Positions 34,731 through 43,518 of a DNA stretch of 64,000 nt are shown piece after piece; within the stretch, counting starts at the first letter, position 1, and each line of letters starts with the position of its first letter. The stretch lies in the NCBI RefSeq assembly GCF_900446215.1, contig NZ_UAQZ01000014.1:558001-622000 (forward strand), read 5' to 3'. A program made the translations under genes and the position numbers. The notes beneath the pieces were generated by a model, which worked only from the letters and a program-made list of their open reading frames with translations, ran no database searches and was not told where the DNA came from. The DNA is from Burkholderia cenocepacia (GTDB taxonomy: Bacteria; Pseudomonadota; Gammaproteobacteria; Burkholderiales; Burkholderiaceae).

Positions 34731-35483
34731 GTGACCAGACACTTCCGTATCGGGCAGATCGTGCCCAGTTCCAACACGACGATGGAAACCGAGATTCCCG
34801 CGATGCTCCGCGCTCGCGAGGCGGTTCGCCCCGACGAACATTTCACCTTCCATTCCAGTCGCATGCGCATGCACAAGGTCACGCAGGAGGAACTGGCCGC
34901 GATGAACAGGGAGGGCCTGCGCTGTGCAGCCGAACTGGCCGACGCGCGCGTGGACGTGATGAGTACCGCGTGCCTCGTCGCGATCATGGCCATGGGCCTC
35001 GGCTATCACCGCGAGACCGAGCGGGAACTGACCGAGGTCGCGCGAGCCAACCATTGCCTCGCACCGGTCATGACGTCGGCCGGCGCGCTAGTGGATGGGC
35101 TGAAAACGCTGGGCGCCCGCCGCATCGCGCTGATGGCGCCGTACATGAAGCCGTTGACCGACCTGGTCGTCCAGTACATTGAACACGAGGGCATCGAAGT
35201 CGTCGACGCGATCTGTTTCGAGATTCCCGACAACCTCGAAGTCGGCAGGCGCGACCCGTTGCAATTGCTGGACGACGTCAAACGCCTGGATACCGCCGGT
35301 GCCGACGTGATCGTCGCCTCCGCTTGCGTGCAGATGCCGTCGCTGCCCGCCGTGCAACGCATCGAGGATGCGACCGGGATTCCGACGGTCTCGACCGCAG
35401 TGTGCACCGTCCGCCGGATGCTCGACCATTTGGGCCTGGAACCCGCGATCCCCGGCGCTGGCGCCCTGCTGCAGGCACGCTGA
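34731..35483 (+). CDS. maiA: Maleate cis-trans isomerase
   Basis: 250 residues from a GTG at 34731 preceded by AAGGAA; the protein begins TRHFRIGQIVPSSNTTMETE as in maleate isomerases such as NicE/MaiA. Both catalytic cysteine regions of this Asp/Glu-racemase fold are present: MSTACLVAIMAMGLGYH and IVASACVQMPSLPAVQ. GALVDGLKTLGARRIALMAP and the C-terminal PGAGALL also match. The enzyme converts maleate to fumarate. Its presence implies that the pathway passes through maleate, for example by hydrolysis of a maleyl ring-cleavage product, so that carbon enters the TCA cycle as fumarate. Confidence 0.92.
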   Translation: MTRHFRIGQIVPSSNTTMETEIPAMLRAREAVRPDEHFTFHSSRMRMHKVTQEELAAMNREGLRCAAELADARVDVMSTACLVAIMAMGLGYHRETERELTEVARANHCLAPVMTSAGALVDGLKTLGARRIALMAPYMKPLTDLVVQYIEHEGIEVVDAICFEIPDNLEVGRRDPLQLLDDVKRLDTAGADVIVASACVQMPSLPAVQRIEDATGIPTVSTAVCTVRRMLDHLGLEPAIPGAGALLQAR

Positions 35484-35574
35484 CCCGTCGCAAGCCGACA
35501 TTCCGACCGGCACGAAGCCGGGCTCGTCTCCCCGGTGAGTCACGATCGATCCGGACAGCTCGCCCGGATCAAAT

Positions 35575-35591
35575 TCAATTGTACTAATTGA
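35575..35591 (+). promoter_or_regulatory. Palindrome TCAATT-N5-AATTGA upstream of the porin gene
   Basis: TCAATT-GTACT-AATTGA is a perfect 6-bp-arm inverted repeat in a short AT-rich patch about 100 bp before the porin ATG. It differs from the TTTGAC-type operator. It may be a site for a MarR/GntR-like regulator or part of the porin promoter; no clear -35/-10 pair is assigned. Confidence 0.4.
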
Positions 35592-35693
35592 TAGGCAGGT
35601 GCATGCGTGAGCCGTACACGCACCGAACGCGCAAGCCAACCCGCATATATTTCAAACAGGGCGTTGCGGCGCCAGAATGGAGACAGGACCGTC

Positions 35694-36788
35694 ATGAAGA
35701 TCAAATGGAGCGCCGCCGGGTTGGTGGCGGCGTCAGGGCTCGCATACGGGCAAAGCAGTGTCACCCTTTACGGCATCGTCGATACCGGCGTGTCGTATTA
35801 CAACCACGCGACCGCACACGGTGGATCATGGGTCGGCATGCCCGTTCTGACCGGCGAATTACCGTCCCGCTTCGGCTTCAGGGGCCGCGAAGACCTCGGC
35901 GGCGGCTACCATGCGTTCTTCGTGCTCGAGTCGGGTTTCCAGCCCGGCACCGGCGCCCTGAATTACGGTGGCCGCCTGTTCGGCCGGCAGGCCAACGTCG
36001 GGGTCGGCAGCGATGACGGTGCACTGACGCTCGGCCGCCAGATGAACATGACGACGTACGCGCTGGCGAAAGCCGACGTGATCGGGCCGTCGATTCACTC
36101 GCTGTACGTATTCGACGGGTATCTGCCGAACGCGCGCAGCGACAATGCTATCGGCTATCTCGGCCGTTTCCGCGGCATCACCGTCGGCGCGACGTACAGC
36201 TTCGGGCGCGACGCGGCCGGCCCCGCCGGCCCGGGCGCGACGAATTGCGCCGGGCAGGTACCGGGAGACATCCTCGCATGCCGGCAATACACGGCGCTCG
36301 TCGCCTACGACACCGCGAGCTTCGGCGTGGCGGCGTCCTACGACGTGATGCGCGGCGGCACCGGCGCTTCCGCGCCATTGAACCGAAACGCGTATACCGC
36401 GACGCGCAATATCGTCGACGGCTATCTGGTCACGGGCCCCGTCAAGGTCGGTATCGGCTGGATACGCAACAACATGGCAGCCGCCACCCACCTGCAGTCG
36501 GACATCTTCTTCGCCGGCGCAACGTATTCGAGCACGCCAGCCCTCTCCATCGACGCCCAGGGCGTCCGCTACCTTCAGCGCGGCCGGGACGAAGGGGCCC
36601 ACAGCGCGCAGTCGACGCTGCTCGTCGCGCGGGCGAACTACGCATTGTCGAAGCGCACGATCGCGTATACGTCGCTCGGATACATGTTCAACAGCAAGCT
36701 GGCCGAGAATTCGGTCGCCGCAGGCGGGACCGTCGGAACCGGGATGAATCAACTCGGCGCCATGGTCGGCCTCCAGCAGAAGTTCTGA
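35694..36788 (+). CDS. Outer-membrane porin, Burkholderia OmpC-like (Porin_4) family
   Basis: 364 residues with a short signal peptide ending GLAYG. The mature start QSSVTLYGIVDTGVSYYNH and SRFGFRGREDLGGGYHAFFVLESGF are characteristic of beta-proteobacterial trimeric porins, as are the C-terminal strands ending QLGAMVGLQQKF with terminal Phe. It forms a general or substrate-selective channel. Placed among catabolic genes, it probably helps the aromatic acid cross the outer membrane. It has its own upstream region (about 210 bp) with a palindrome. Confidence 0.92.
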   Translation: MKIKWSAAGLVAASGLAYGQSSVTLYGIVDTGVSYYNHATAHGGSWVGMPVLTGELPSRFGFRGREDLGGGYHAFFVLESGFQPGTGALNYGGRLFGRQANVGVGSDDGALTLGRQMNMTTYALAKADVIGPSIHSLYVFDGYLPNARSDNAIGYLGRFRGITVGATYSFGRDAAGPAGPGATNCAGQVPGDILACRQYTALVAYDTASFGVAASYDVMRGGTGASAPLNRNAYTATRNIVDGYLVTGPVKVGIGWIRNNMAAATHLQSDIFFAGATYSSTPALSIDAQGVRYLQRGRDEGAHSAQSTLLVARANYALSKRTIAYTSLGYMFNSKLAENSVAAGGTVGTGMNQLGAMVGLQQKF

Positions 36789-37069
36789 CGAAGCGGCGTC
36801 CGTTTGCCGTGGTCGCGGTCTTGCGCAGTTGGGCAGTTGGACGCTGAACGCCGACAAATTCCCCCTTCCTTCCGATATCGCCCCGCACACCCGGCCTGCG
36901 CGCATGCGCGATAGACGTTTTGGCAAGAATGCACCGACGCTGGCCAGCCGATGGTAGCGACCGGGGCCGCACGAGCCTAACTTGACGTCTGGTTCGAGCA
37001 ACGACGGCGCCACGCCGAGAACCTCGAGCACCACACCCTCGAACAGACGATATCAAGGAGACGACTTCA

Positions 37070-38599
37070 ATGACCGCGACCACCCCCTTCCACGCCCCTG
37101 CCGGCGCAGGCTTTCTTCACGAATATGGCCAGTTCATCGACGGCAAGTGGACGCCGGGCGATACCGGCAAAACGATCGATCTGCACAATCCGGCGACGGG
37201 CGACGTCCTCGCTTGCATCGCGGCCGGAAACGGCAAGGATGCCGAACGGGCCATCGATGCGGCTGCGCGCGCGTTCCCGGGCTGGGCGCGCACGCAGCCC
37301 GCCGCGCGTCAGGAGATCCTGTACGAGATCATGCGCCGCCTCAAGGCCCGGCAGCAGTACTACGCGCTCATGGATACGCTGAACAATGGCAAGCCGATCA
37401 GTGAATCGATGCACTTCGACATGCCGATGGCGATCGAGCAGTTCGCGATCTTCTCCGGCGCGCCGTGGCAACTGCACGGCGAATCGATGCGCCACACGTC
37501 GTCGCTCGGCACGGACTCGATCGGCATCGTGCATCGCGAGCCGCTCGGCGTGGTCGTGCAGATCATTCCGTGGAACGTGCCGATGATCATGCTCGCGTGC
37601 AAGATCGCGCCAGCCCTCGCCGCCGGTAACACGATCGTGCTGAAGCCGTCCGAGATCGTATGCCTGTCGGTGCTCGAATTCGCTCGCGAGATGGCGGACC
37701 TGCTGCCGCCCGGCGTCCTGAACATCGTGACGGGCTACGGTCCGGATCTCGGCGAGGCGCTGGTGACCGACACGCGCGTGCGCAAGGTCGGCTTCACCGG
37801 TTCGCGGCCGACCGCGCGCAAGCTCGTCCAGTACGCTGCGGCCAACATCATCCCGCAAACGATGGAACTCGGCGGAAAATCGGCCAACATCGTCTGCGAG
37901 GATGCCGACCTCGACGCCGCCGCCGAAGGCGCGGCCATGTCGACGGTACTGAACAAGGGCGAAGTCTGCCTCGCGGGCTCGCGCCTGTTCGTCCACGAAA
38001 AGGTGCGCGATGATTTCCTCGACAAGCTCCAGCGCATTCTCGCCGGCATTCGGATCGGTGACCCGACGTCGCCGGACACGCAGCTCGGCCCCCAGGCATC
38101 GCGGATGCAGATGGACAAAATCCTCGGCTATCTGGAAGAAGGCCCGCGCGAAGGCGCCCGGGTGCTGACGGGCGGTGGCCGCGCCCGCGTGCCCGGCTAC
38201 GACAACGGACTCTTCATTCAACCGACCGTGTTCGTCGACGTGAAGAACTCGATGAAGATCGCGCAGGAGGAAATCTTCGGCCCCGTCACGAGCGTGCTCA
38301 CCTGGAAGGACGACGACGAGGTCGTACGGTTGGCCAATGCATCCGTCTACGGCCTGGGCGGCGGCATCTGGACCGCCAACCTCGCGCGCGCCCATCGCAT
38401 GGCCTGCGCGCTGGAAACCGGCACGGTGTGGATCAACCGCTACTACAACTTTCTCGGCGGCATGCCGATCGGCGGCTACAAGCAAAGCGGCTTCGGCCGC
38501 GAATTCGCGCACGAGGTGCTGAACCACTACACGTTGACGAAGAGCGTGATCGTCGACCTGCAGCCCGGCGCACTGGGCATCTTCGGCGCACGGCAATAG
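37070..38599 (+). CDS. Aldehyde dehydrogenase (NAD(P)+-dependent, ALDH superfamily)
   Basis: 509 residues. Landmarks in order: IIPWNVPMIMLACKIAPALAAG, LKPSEI, VGFTGSRPTARKLVQ, the catalytic Glu in MELGGKSANIVCEDADL, the nucleophile Cys300 in NKGEVCLAGSRLFVHE, and a C-terminal GGYKQSGFGREFAHEVL. It oxidises an aldehyde to the acid. With the SDR two genes on, it could feed an aromatic or aliphatic alcohol into the pathway. The AAGGAG ribosome site precedes the ATG by about 10 bp. The substrate is unknown. Confidence 0.92.
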   Translation: MTATTPFHAPAGAGFLHEYGQFIDGKWTPGDTGKTIDLHNPATGDVLACIAAGNGKDAERAIDAAARAFPGWARTQPAARQEILYEIMRRLKARQQYYALMDTLNNGKPISESMHFDMPMAIEQFAIFSGAPWQLHGESMRHTSSLGTDSIGIVHREPLGVVVQIIPWNVPMIMLACKIAPALAAGNTIVLKPSEIVCLSVLEFAREMADLLPPGVLNIVTGYGPDLGEALVTDTRVRKVGFTGSRPTARKLVQYAAANIIPQTMELGGKSANIVCEDADLDAAAEGAAMSTVLNKGEVCLAGSRLFVHEKVRDDFLDKLQRILAGIRIGDPTSPDTQLGPQASRMQMDKILGYLEEGPREGARVLTGGGRARVPGYDNGLFIQPTVFVDVKNSMKIAQEEIFGPVTSVLTWKDDDEVVRLANASVYGLGGGIWTANLARAHRMACALETGTVWINRYYNFLGGMPIGGYKQSGFGREFAHEVLNHYTLTKSVIVDLQPGALGIFGARQ

Positions 38600-38622
38600 C
38601 CGGCGCACACAAGGGGATTCCC

Positions 38623-39525
38623 ATGTCCTTTCCACTCGGTCGCGCAGCGGCCGGCATCGTCGCGCTGGCCGCTGCGCTGGGTGTGCGGCCCGCCGTTGCG
38701 ACGGAGGGCGGCGGCTCGGTCTATCCGTTCGGCGCGGAGAACTACCTGACCGGTGCACTGCCGCCGCCCGGCCTCTACGCGCTGTTCTACGGGGAAGCGT
38801 ACTTTGCCCGCCGATTCGTCGGCAACGACGGACAGGACGCCACGCCGCCCGGCTTCAGGCTCAATGCCAATGCATTCGTCAGCCGCCTCGTCTGGGTCAC
38901 GCCGCAACGGGTGCTGGGTGGTGACTTCCTGTTGAGCCTGATCGTGCCGATGGTCAACCTGCACGTGGAAGCCTCCGGCCGCGGCCAGACCCGGACCGGG
39001 CTCGGCGACATCACGCTGTCGCCAGGCATCGGCTGGCATTTCAGCCCCAACCTGCACGTCATCGGCGCATTCGATTTCTTCGCGCCGACGGGTGGCTACA
39101 ACAGGAACGACCTCGCCAACATCGGGCGCAATTACTGGGCCTTCGGCCCCGTCTATGCGGCGAGCTGGGCCGATCCTCGCGGGCTGAATGCGGACGTGAA
39201 GCTCGGCTACCTGTTCAACCAAACCAATCATGCGACGGGTTATGCGTCCGGCAACGAACTTTATGCCGACTATTCGCTCGGCTGGGCCGCCACACCGCGG
39301 TGGGTACTCGGTGTCGGCGGCTACATGACGGTTCAGACCACCGACGACCGGGACGACGGGCAGACCGTCGCCGGCAATCGTCACCGGGCATTCGCGATCG
39401 GCCCGAGCCTCAAGTACGCGAGTCGCCAGGGCTGGTTCGTGACCGCCAAGTGGCAACGCGAAATGGCCGTCCGCAACGGCGCGGAGGGCCATGCTTTCTG
39501 GATCAGGGCGGTATTCCCGCTTTGA
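38623..39525 (+). CDS. SphA/MetA-pathway-type outer-membrane protein
   Basis: 300 residues with a signal peptide (RAAAGIVALAAALGVRPAVA). The mature part begins TEGGGSVYPFGAENYLTGAL and alternates aromatic and polar residues as in beta-barrels, with GLGDITLSPGIGWHFSPNLH, NADVKLGYLFNQTNHATGY and a C-terminal FWIRAVFPL. These features fit the family annotated as 'MetA-pathway of phenol degradation' or SphA-like proteins, outer-membrane proteins often found in aromatic catabolic operons and thought to aid uptake. It starts 23 bp after the dehydrogenase. Confidence 0.8.
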   Translation: MSFPLGRAAAGIVALAAALGVRPAVATEGGGSVYPFGAENYLTGALPPPGLYALFYGEAYFARRFVGNDGQDATPPGFRLNANAFVSRLVWVTPQRVLGGDFLLSLIVPMVNLHVEASGRGQTRTGLGDITLSPGIGWHFSPNLHVIGAFDFFAPTGGYNRNDLANIGRNYWAFGPVYAASWADPRGLNADVKLGYLFNQTNHATGYASGNELYADYSLGWAATPRWVLGVGGYMTVQTTDDRDDGQTVAGNRHRAFAIGPSLKYASRQGWFVTAKWQREMAVRNGAEGHAFWIRAVFPL

Positions 39526-39567
39526 AGTGTCCGCGGTACCTCATTCACCTCTATCGAAGGAGACATC

Positions 39568-40305
39568 ATGAACAACACCCACGAAGGACGCGTGGCCGTG
39601 GTCACCGGCGCCGGCCGCGGCATCGGTCGGGAAGTCGCCGTCCGGCTGGCCGCGCGCGGCGCGCAACTGGTATTGATCGACCTCGACGTCCCGTCGGAAA
39701 CGCGCGCGCTGATCGACGGCGATCCGCTCGTGCTCACCGGCGACGTCAGCGATCCGCAGGCATGGACGGGCTTCGCGCGGGCCGTCGACGAGCGTTACGG
39801 GCGCGCCGACATCGTGGTGAACAACGCCGGCATCTATCCGTTCGCCGCGTTTGACGATCTCGATTTCGACCTGTGGTCACGCACGCTTCGGGTGAACCTC
39901 GATTCGCATTTCCATTCGGCGAAGGCATTCGTCCCGCTGATGCGCGCAAACCGGTGGGGGCGCTTCGTGAATTTCTCGTCGAATTCGATCGGCACGCCGC
40001 TCGCGGGGCTCAGCCACTACATGGCGGCGAAGATGGGCGTGATCGGTTTCGTTCGCGGACTGGCCAACGAACTGGCCGGCGACAACATCACCGTCAACGC
40101 GATTCTGCCGGCGCTCACACGCACGCCCGGCACGAGCGGCATTCCCGATGAGCTCGCGCGCAGCGTATGGCAGCAGCAGGCCATCAAGCGTTTCGCGACA
40201 CCGGAAGACATCGTCGGGCCGATCCTGTTCCTCACGAGCGACGACGGCGCCTTCGTGACCGGCCAGGCACTGGCCGTCGACGGCGGGATGTACAAGATAT
40301 CGTAA
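39568..40305 (+). CDS. Short-chain dehydrogenase/reductase
   Basis: 245 residues, classical SDR. The cofactor motif is TGAGRGIGREVAVRLAARGA near the N-terminus. NNAGIYPFA follows, and the catalytic Tyr151 and Lys155 lie in LSHYMAAKMGV. FLTSDDGAFVTGQALAVDGG is at the end. The Asp in LVLIDLD suggests NAD(H) preference. It is the last gene of the plus-strand operon, and it converges with the AraC gene, whose stop is 8 bp away. It probably oxidises an alcohol before the aldehyde dehydrogenase step. Confidence 0.9.
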   Translation: MNNTHEGRVAVVTGAGRGIGREVAVRLAARGAQLVLIDLDVPSETRALIDGDPLVLTGDVSDPQAWTGFARAVDERYGRADIVVNNAGIYPFAAFDDLDFDLWSRTLRVNLDSHFHSAKAFVPLMRANRWGRFVNFSSNSIGTPLAGLSHYMAAKMGVIGFVRGLANELAGDNITVNAILPALTRTPGTSGIPDELARSVWQQQAIKRFATPEDIVGPILFLTSDDGAFVTGQALAVDGGMYKIS

Positions 40306-40313
40306 CCCGATCG

Positions 40314-41405
40314 CTAGCGCTGGAACGCACCATCGCGAGCCCGCTTGCGGGTTTGCGATGGCGTTTCGCCGTAACGGCGCCGGTATTGCTGGTTGAATGC
40401 GCTCAGGTGACCGAATCCGTATCGCAGCGCGATCGTCGAGATGGTGGTCGCGGCATCGGCGTCCGACAGCAGCTCGCTGCGTACTTTTTCCAGCCGCAGA
40501 TGATTCAGGTGCTGCATCGGCGTCGTCTGGCGGAATGCGCTGAACGCGCGCGACAGCGAACGGATGCTGCAATCCGCCGCCTCGGCGATTTCGGCGAGCG
40601 TCAGCGCCTGTCCGAGCCGCGCCTCCATGAATTCGACGGCCCGACGCAACTGCTTCGGCGCGATCACGCCGCTCGATCGATGCAGCTCGGCCGTGTAGTT
40701 GTGCGGTTGCGTATCGAGCAACGTGACAGTCAGCATTTCCTCGATGCTCGGCGCAAGATACTCGCGCAGCGCGGCATCGCTTTCGTTCAGCGTCGTCATG
40801 ACGAAATCCAGCAGCATGAACCAGCGCGTCAACGCGTGCGAATCGCGCATCGCCGCATCGAAGCGCAGCGGCGCGCGGCCCGGATGCCGCATCATGCGCC
40901 AGCACGCCGCGGACACGCGCCGATGATCGAGTTGCACCTTGAGCACTTCAGTGGCCGGATCGTAATGGAATCGCGGCCGGTCCGACGCCACGCTCAGGAC
41001 GGTCGTGCCCGGGCCGCCGCCGTAGTGCGCGTGGCCGGCGGTGATCCCCGCCCGGCCATTCGTGGTGGTCGTGACGAGCAGGCAAGCGCCCAGGTCGTCG
41101 GGCTCGATTTCGATGTCGCGCCCAAAGGTCAACGTCGATATCGCTATCGCGCCGCATGCCGCGCCATGCAGAACGACCGGCGCGATCGCGCCGCCGCCGG
41201 GGCCGCGCTCGCGATACGCGCAATACCGGTTGGCAATCGCCGCATGGGCCGCCGCGGGCTCCGCGACGGAAATTTCGAGGAATCGTGCGTCGAGTCGGGT
41301 CGAAGGAATGGTCTGCATGCCGAAATCGGTAGGGCGCGGCTGAGGTGCGCTGACCGGTACAGGCCTGGATGCGAGCCGCCGCACATCGGGCCGGCCTTGC
41401 GACAT
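40314..41405 (-). CDS. AraC-family regulator of the catabolic cluster
   Basis: 363 residues from the ATG at 41405, the first in-frame start after the promoter at 41513-41540; a shorter start at 41318 (MQTIPSTRLDARF) is possible. The N-terminal AraC_binding_2-type sensor domain spans about residues 30-200. The C-terminal double HTH contains LGQALTLAEIAEAADCSIRS, LSRAFSAFRQTTPMQHLNHL and ALRYGFGHLSAFNQQYRRRY. It converges with the catabolic operon. Its own promoter carries the same palindrome as the operon promoter, so it is probably controlled by the TetR protein and in turn activates part of the cluster. Confidence 0.9.
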   Translation of the reverse strand: MSQGRPDVRRLASRPVPVSAPQPRPTDFGMQTIPSTRLDARFLEISVAEPAAAHAAIANRYCAYRERGPGGGAIAPVVLHGAACGAIAISTLTFGRDIEIEPDDLGACLLVTTTTNGRAGITAGHAHYGGGPGTTVLSVASDRPRFHYDPATEVLKVQLDHRRVSAACWRMMRHPGRAPLRFDAAMRDSHALTRWFMLLDFVMTTLNESDAALREYLAPSIEEMLTVTLLDTQPHNYTAELHRSSGVIAPKQLRRAVEFMEARLGQALTLAEIAEAADCSIRSLSRAFSAFRQTTPMQHLNHLRLEKVRSELLSDADAATTISTIALRYGFGHLSAFNQQYRRRYGETPSQTRKRARDGAFQR

Positions 41406-41512
41406 ACGGGTCTCGCGGAGGCCGGACGGGGTCTGGCGCGTCCGGGTCGTCCGGAGCGTGATGGGTCGCGACAGCGCATGCGACCGGACGCGGCGGGTTT
41501 TGATTCGACTCG

Positions 41513-41542
41513 AGTATAGATTTTTTGACACCCATGTCAAAT
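41513..41542 (-). promoter_or_regulatory. Strong promoter plus TTTGAC-N6-GTCAAA operator for the AraC gene
   Basis: Read on the minus strand, ATTTGAC-ATGGGT-GTCAAAA covers 41542-41523. The -35 TTGACA (41540-41535) lies inside the palindrome and a -10 TATACT (41518-41513) follows with 16-bp spacing, close to consensus. The arms match the operator at 27695-27714 at all but the last base. The AraC ATG is about 100 nt downstream of the expected start of transcription. Confidence 0.75.
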
Positions 41543-41608
41543 CATCGAAAACCCGGTCCCACATGAGCCGATGCTTGCCATGAGCGCGTGTCGGCGCGTG
41601 TTTTCGCA

Positions 41609-41719
41609 CTAACCGACGATCCAAGCAACGATCCCGATCAACTCCGCCACGAGCAGCATGGTCGCCCCGATCACAAGCGCGGCGAGCCAGCCGCCCCGGC
41701 GTCTGCTGCGCGTCGTCAT
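41609..41719 (-). CDS. 36-residue single-pass membrane peptide
   Basis: MTTRSRRRGG, followed by one hydrophobic helix WLAALVIGATMLLVAELIGI and VAWIVG. The ATG overlaps the stop of the glycosyltransferase gene (ATGA at 41716-41719), so it is probably translated by coupling. The positive N-terminus predicts an N-in topology. It is too short for routine gene callers. No family is recognised; it might be a small subunit or regulator of the GT39 enzyme. Confidence 0.6.
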   Translation of the reverse strand: MTTRSRRRGGWLAALVIGATMLLVAELIGIVAWIVG

Positions 41720-43518
41720 CGGCCCTCCTCCGGATTCGACGCAGCGTGTACACGGCCCGCATGCACGGCATCTCCGCTGGCCGCGCGATACATGACGAGC
41801 GACTCGTGCTTATCGCCCAGCCGGGCCCCCTGCCAGAATGGCGTCCACGATTCGCCCGGATCCGGCACCGCGCCGCGCACACCCTGGACGATCAACCAGC
41901 GGCACGACCGCGCATGCGGGTCGTTCGCCGGCACGTAGCGAATGCCGGCGAAGTAGTCGAGCATCGGCGCCTCCGATTCGCCAAGTCCCGGGCTGGCGAC
42001 GCAATCGGTCTCGCGCCACTCGCTCGCGAGCCGAGTCTTCAAATCGACGAACGGCGAACGGTAGCTCTTCGCGACATCGATCCACGGCAGCAGCAGTGTG
42101 TACACGAGGCCCCACGCGAGCACCGCACCGCTCGCCCACGACAGCACGCCGCGCCATGGACCCGCTCTGCCCAACAACGGCAGTGCCGCGAGCCAGCCCG
42201 CGCTGAGCATCAGTGCCGCGCAGAGCGCCGCCGGTTGCAGCGGGATCGTCCAGTCGAGCGGCAGCCACACGTCGAGCCATGCGACGACTTCGCGCGGCAA
42301 CGTATCGCCCGTCATCGTGAACCACACGTACCAGACGAGCAACGCGAACGCGCCGAACAGGCACCGGCTCGCGTAATCCCATCCCGTATGCCATCGTGCG
42401 TCGATACGCTCGATGCTGCGCGCGGCGATCAGTGACAGCGGCCCGACGAACGGCAGGATGTACAGCTGCCGCGACGTCGCGGCGACATGCAGTACGACGA
42501 GCCCAAGCGCGGCGAATGCGACCGGCAGCGCGATCGCCGGATTGCGCCAGCCGCGCAATACGCCACCGGCGATCGCGACGACCGAGAGCGGACCGACCGG
42601 GAATCCGACCGTCAGCAGCGCGCGCCAGACAAACAGCGGCTTGTCGTTCTCGGCACCGAGCATTGGTACCGAAAAGCCGAGGAAGCGACCGACATTGTTG
42701 TCCCAGAACCAGATCGCAAAGAGTGTCTCCGATCGCAGATAGAGCGCGACGGGCCACACGAGCGCGAACGGCGCAACGATCGCGGCGGCCACCGCCAGCG
42801 CCCGCGCGCATGCACGCGTGCGGCATGCCGGGTACAACGCGAGCGCCACGCACAGCGTCGCGCCGAACACGAGCGGCACGAACAGGCCCTTCGACATCAG
42901 CGCAATGCCGACGCCGGCACCCAGCCGCACTGCGGCACGACGGTCGGGACGACCACCGCGCGTGCACGCAGCGACGAGCTCGAGCAGGCCGCTGAAGCCG
43001 ATCGCCGTACCGGCCATCAGCGCGACGTCGGTCATCATGTCGTGCGTATGCTTGATCACGACGAGCGTGCCCGCGCACAGCGCGACCGGGCCCGTCACGC
43101 CCGGATCGAGCCAGCGTGTCGCGCCGGTCGCCACGCGCGCGGCGTACGCGGTAAAGCCGAACGCAAGCGCCGCGAAGAATCCGCTTGCGAGGCGGGCCGC
43201 ATCGTGCAGCGGCAGCAGCCCGCCGAACAGTCGCGCGAATGCGACGGCGACCCAGTCATACAACGGCGGTTTCTCGAGAAACGGCACGCCGGCGTTGGTC
43301 GGCACGATCCAGCCTCCGCTATCGAGCATGTGCCGAATAATCCCGAACGTGTACGTTTCGTCCTGCTTCCACGGGTCGTGCCCGACAAGTCCCGGCACCA
43401 GATACGCGATCCCGAGCGCGACGAGCATCAGTACGCGGGCTGCCGGCCGCTCGAACCAGCGCGTGTCGAACGCAGTGGCAACGCGCGCGGCGTCCGCGAC
43501 GGACGTATCGCGCCTCAC
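41716..43518 (-). CDS. ArnT-like GT39-family membrane glycosyltransferase
   Basis: 600 residues from a GTG at 43518 that overlaps the deacetylase stop (GTGA); an ATG at 43599 would overlap that gene by 85 bp. The N-terminal periplasmic-loop motif GHDPWKQDETYTFGIIRHML and NAGVPFLEKPPLYDW matches the ArnT/GT39 pattern (catalytic acidic residue in DE). About 12 membrane helices follow, then a soluble C-terminal domain of about 130 residues. GT39 enzymes move a sugar from a polyprenyl phosphate to lipid A, protein or glycan. The acceptor here is unknown; the operon suggests cell-surface glycan modification. Confidence 0.87.
   Translation of the reverse strand: MRRDTSVADAARVATAFDTRWFERPAARVLMLVALGIAYLVPGLVGHDPWKQDETYTFGIIRHMLDSGGWIVPTNAGVPFLEKPPLYDWVAVAFARLFGGLLPLHDAARLASGFFAALAFGFTAYAARVATGATRWLDPGVTGPVALCAGTLVVIKHTHDMMTDVALMAGTAIGFSGLLELVAACTRGGRPDRRAAVRLGAGVGIALMSKGLFVPLVFGATLCVALALYPACRTRACARALAVAAAIVAPFALVWPVALYLRSETLFAIWFWDNNVGRFLGFSVPMLGAENDKPLFVWRALLTVGFPVGPLSVVAIAGGVLRGWRNPAIALPVAFAALGLVVLHVAATSRQLYILPFVGPLSLIAARSIERIDARWHTGWDYASRCLFGAFALLVWYVWFTMTGDTLPREVVAWLDVWLPLDWTIPLQPAALCAALMLSAGWLAALPLLGRAGPWRGVLSWASGAVLAWGLVYTLLLPWIDVAKSYRSPFVDLKTRLASEWRETDCVASPGLGESEAPMLDYFAGIRYVPANDPHARSCRWLIVQGVRGAVPDPGESWTPFWQGARLGDKHESLVMYRAASGDAVHAGRVHAASNPEEGR

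Noticed and set aside
26915..40305. Nicotinate (nic) pathway because of the maleate isomerase
   Set aside because: No 6-hydroxynicotinate monooxygenase, NicX dioxygenase or maleamate amidase is present, and the ligase/thioesterase/aryl-CoA hydroxylase trio points elsewhere.
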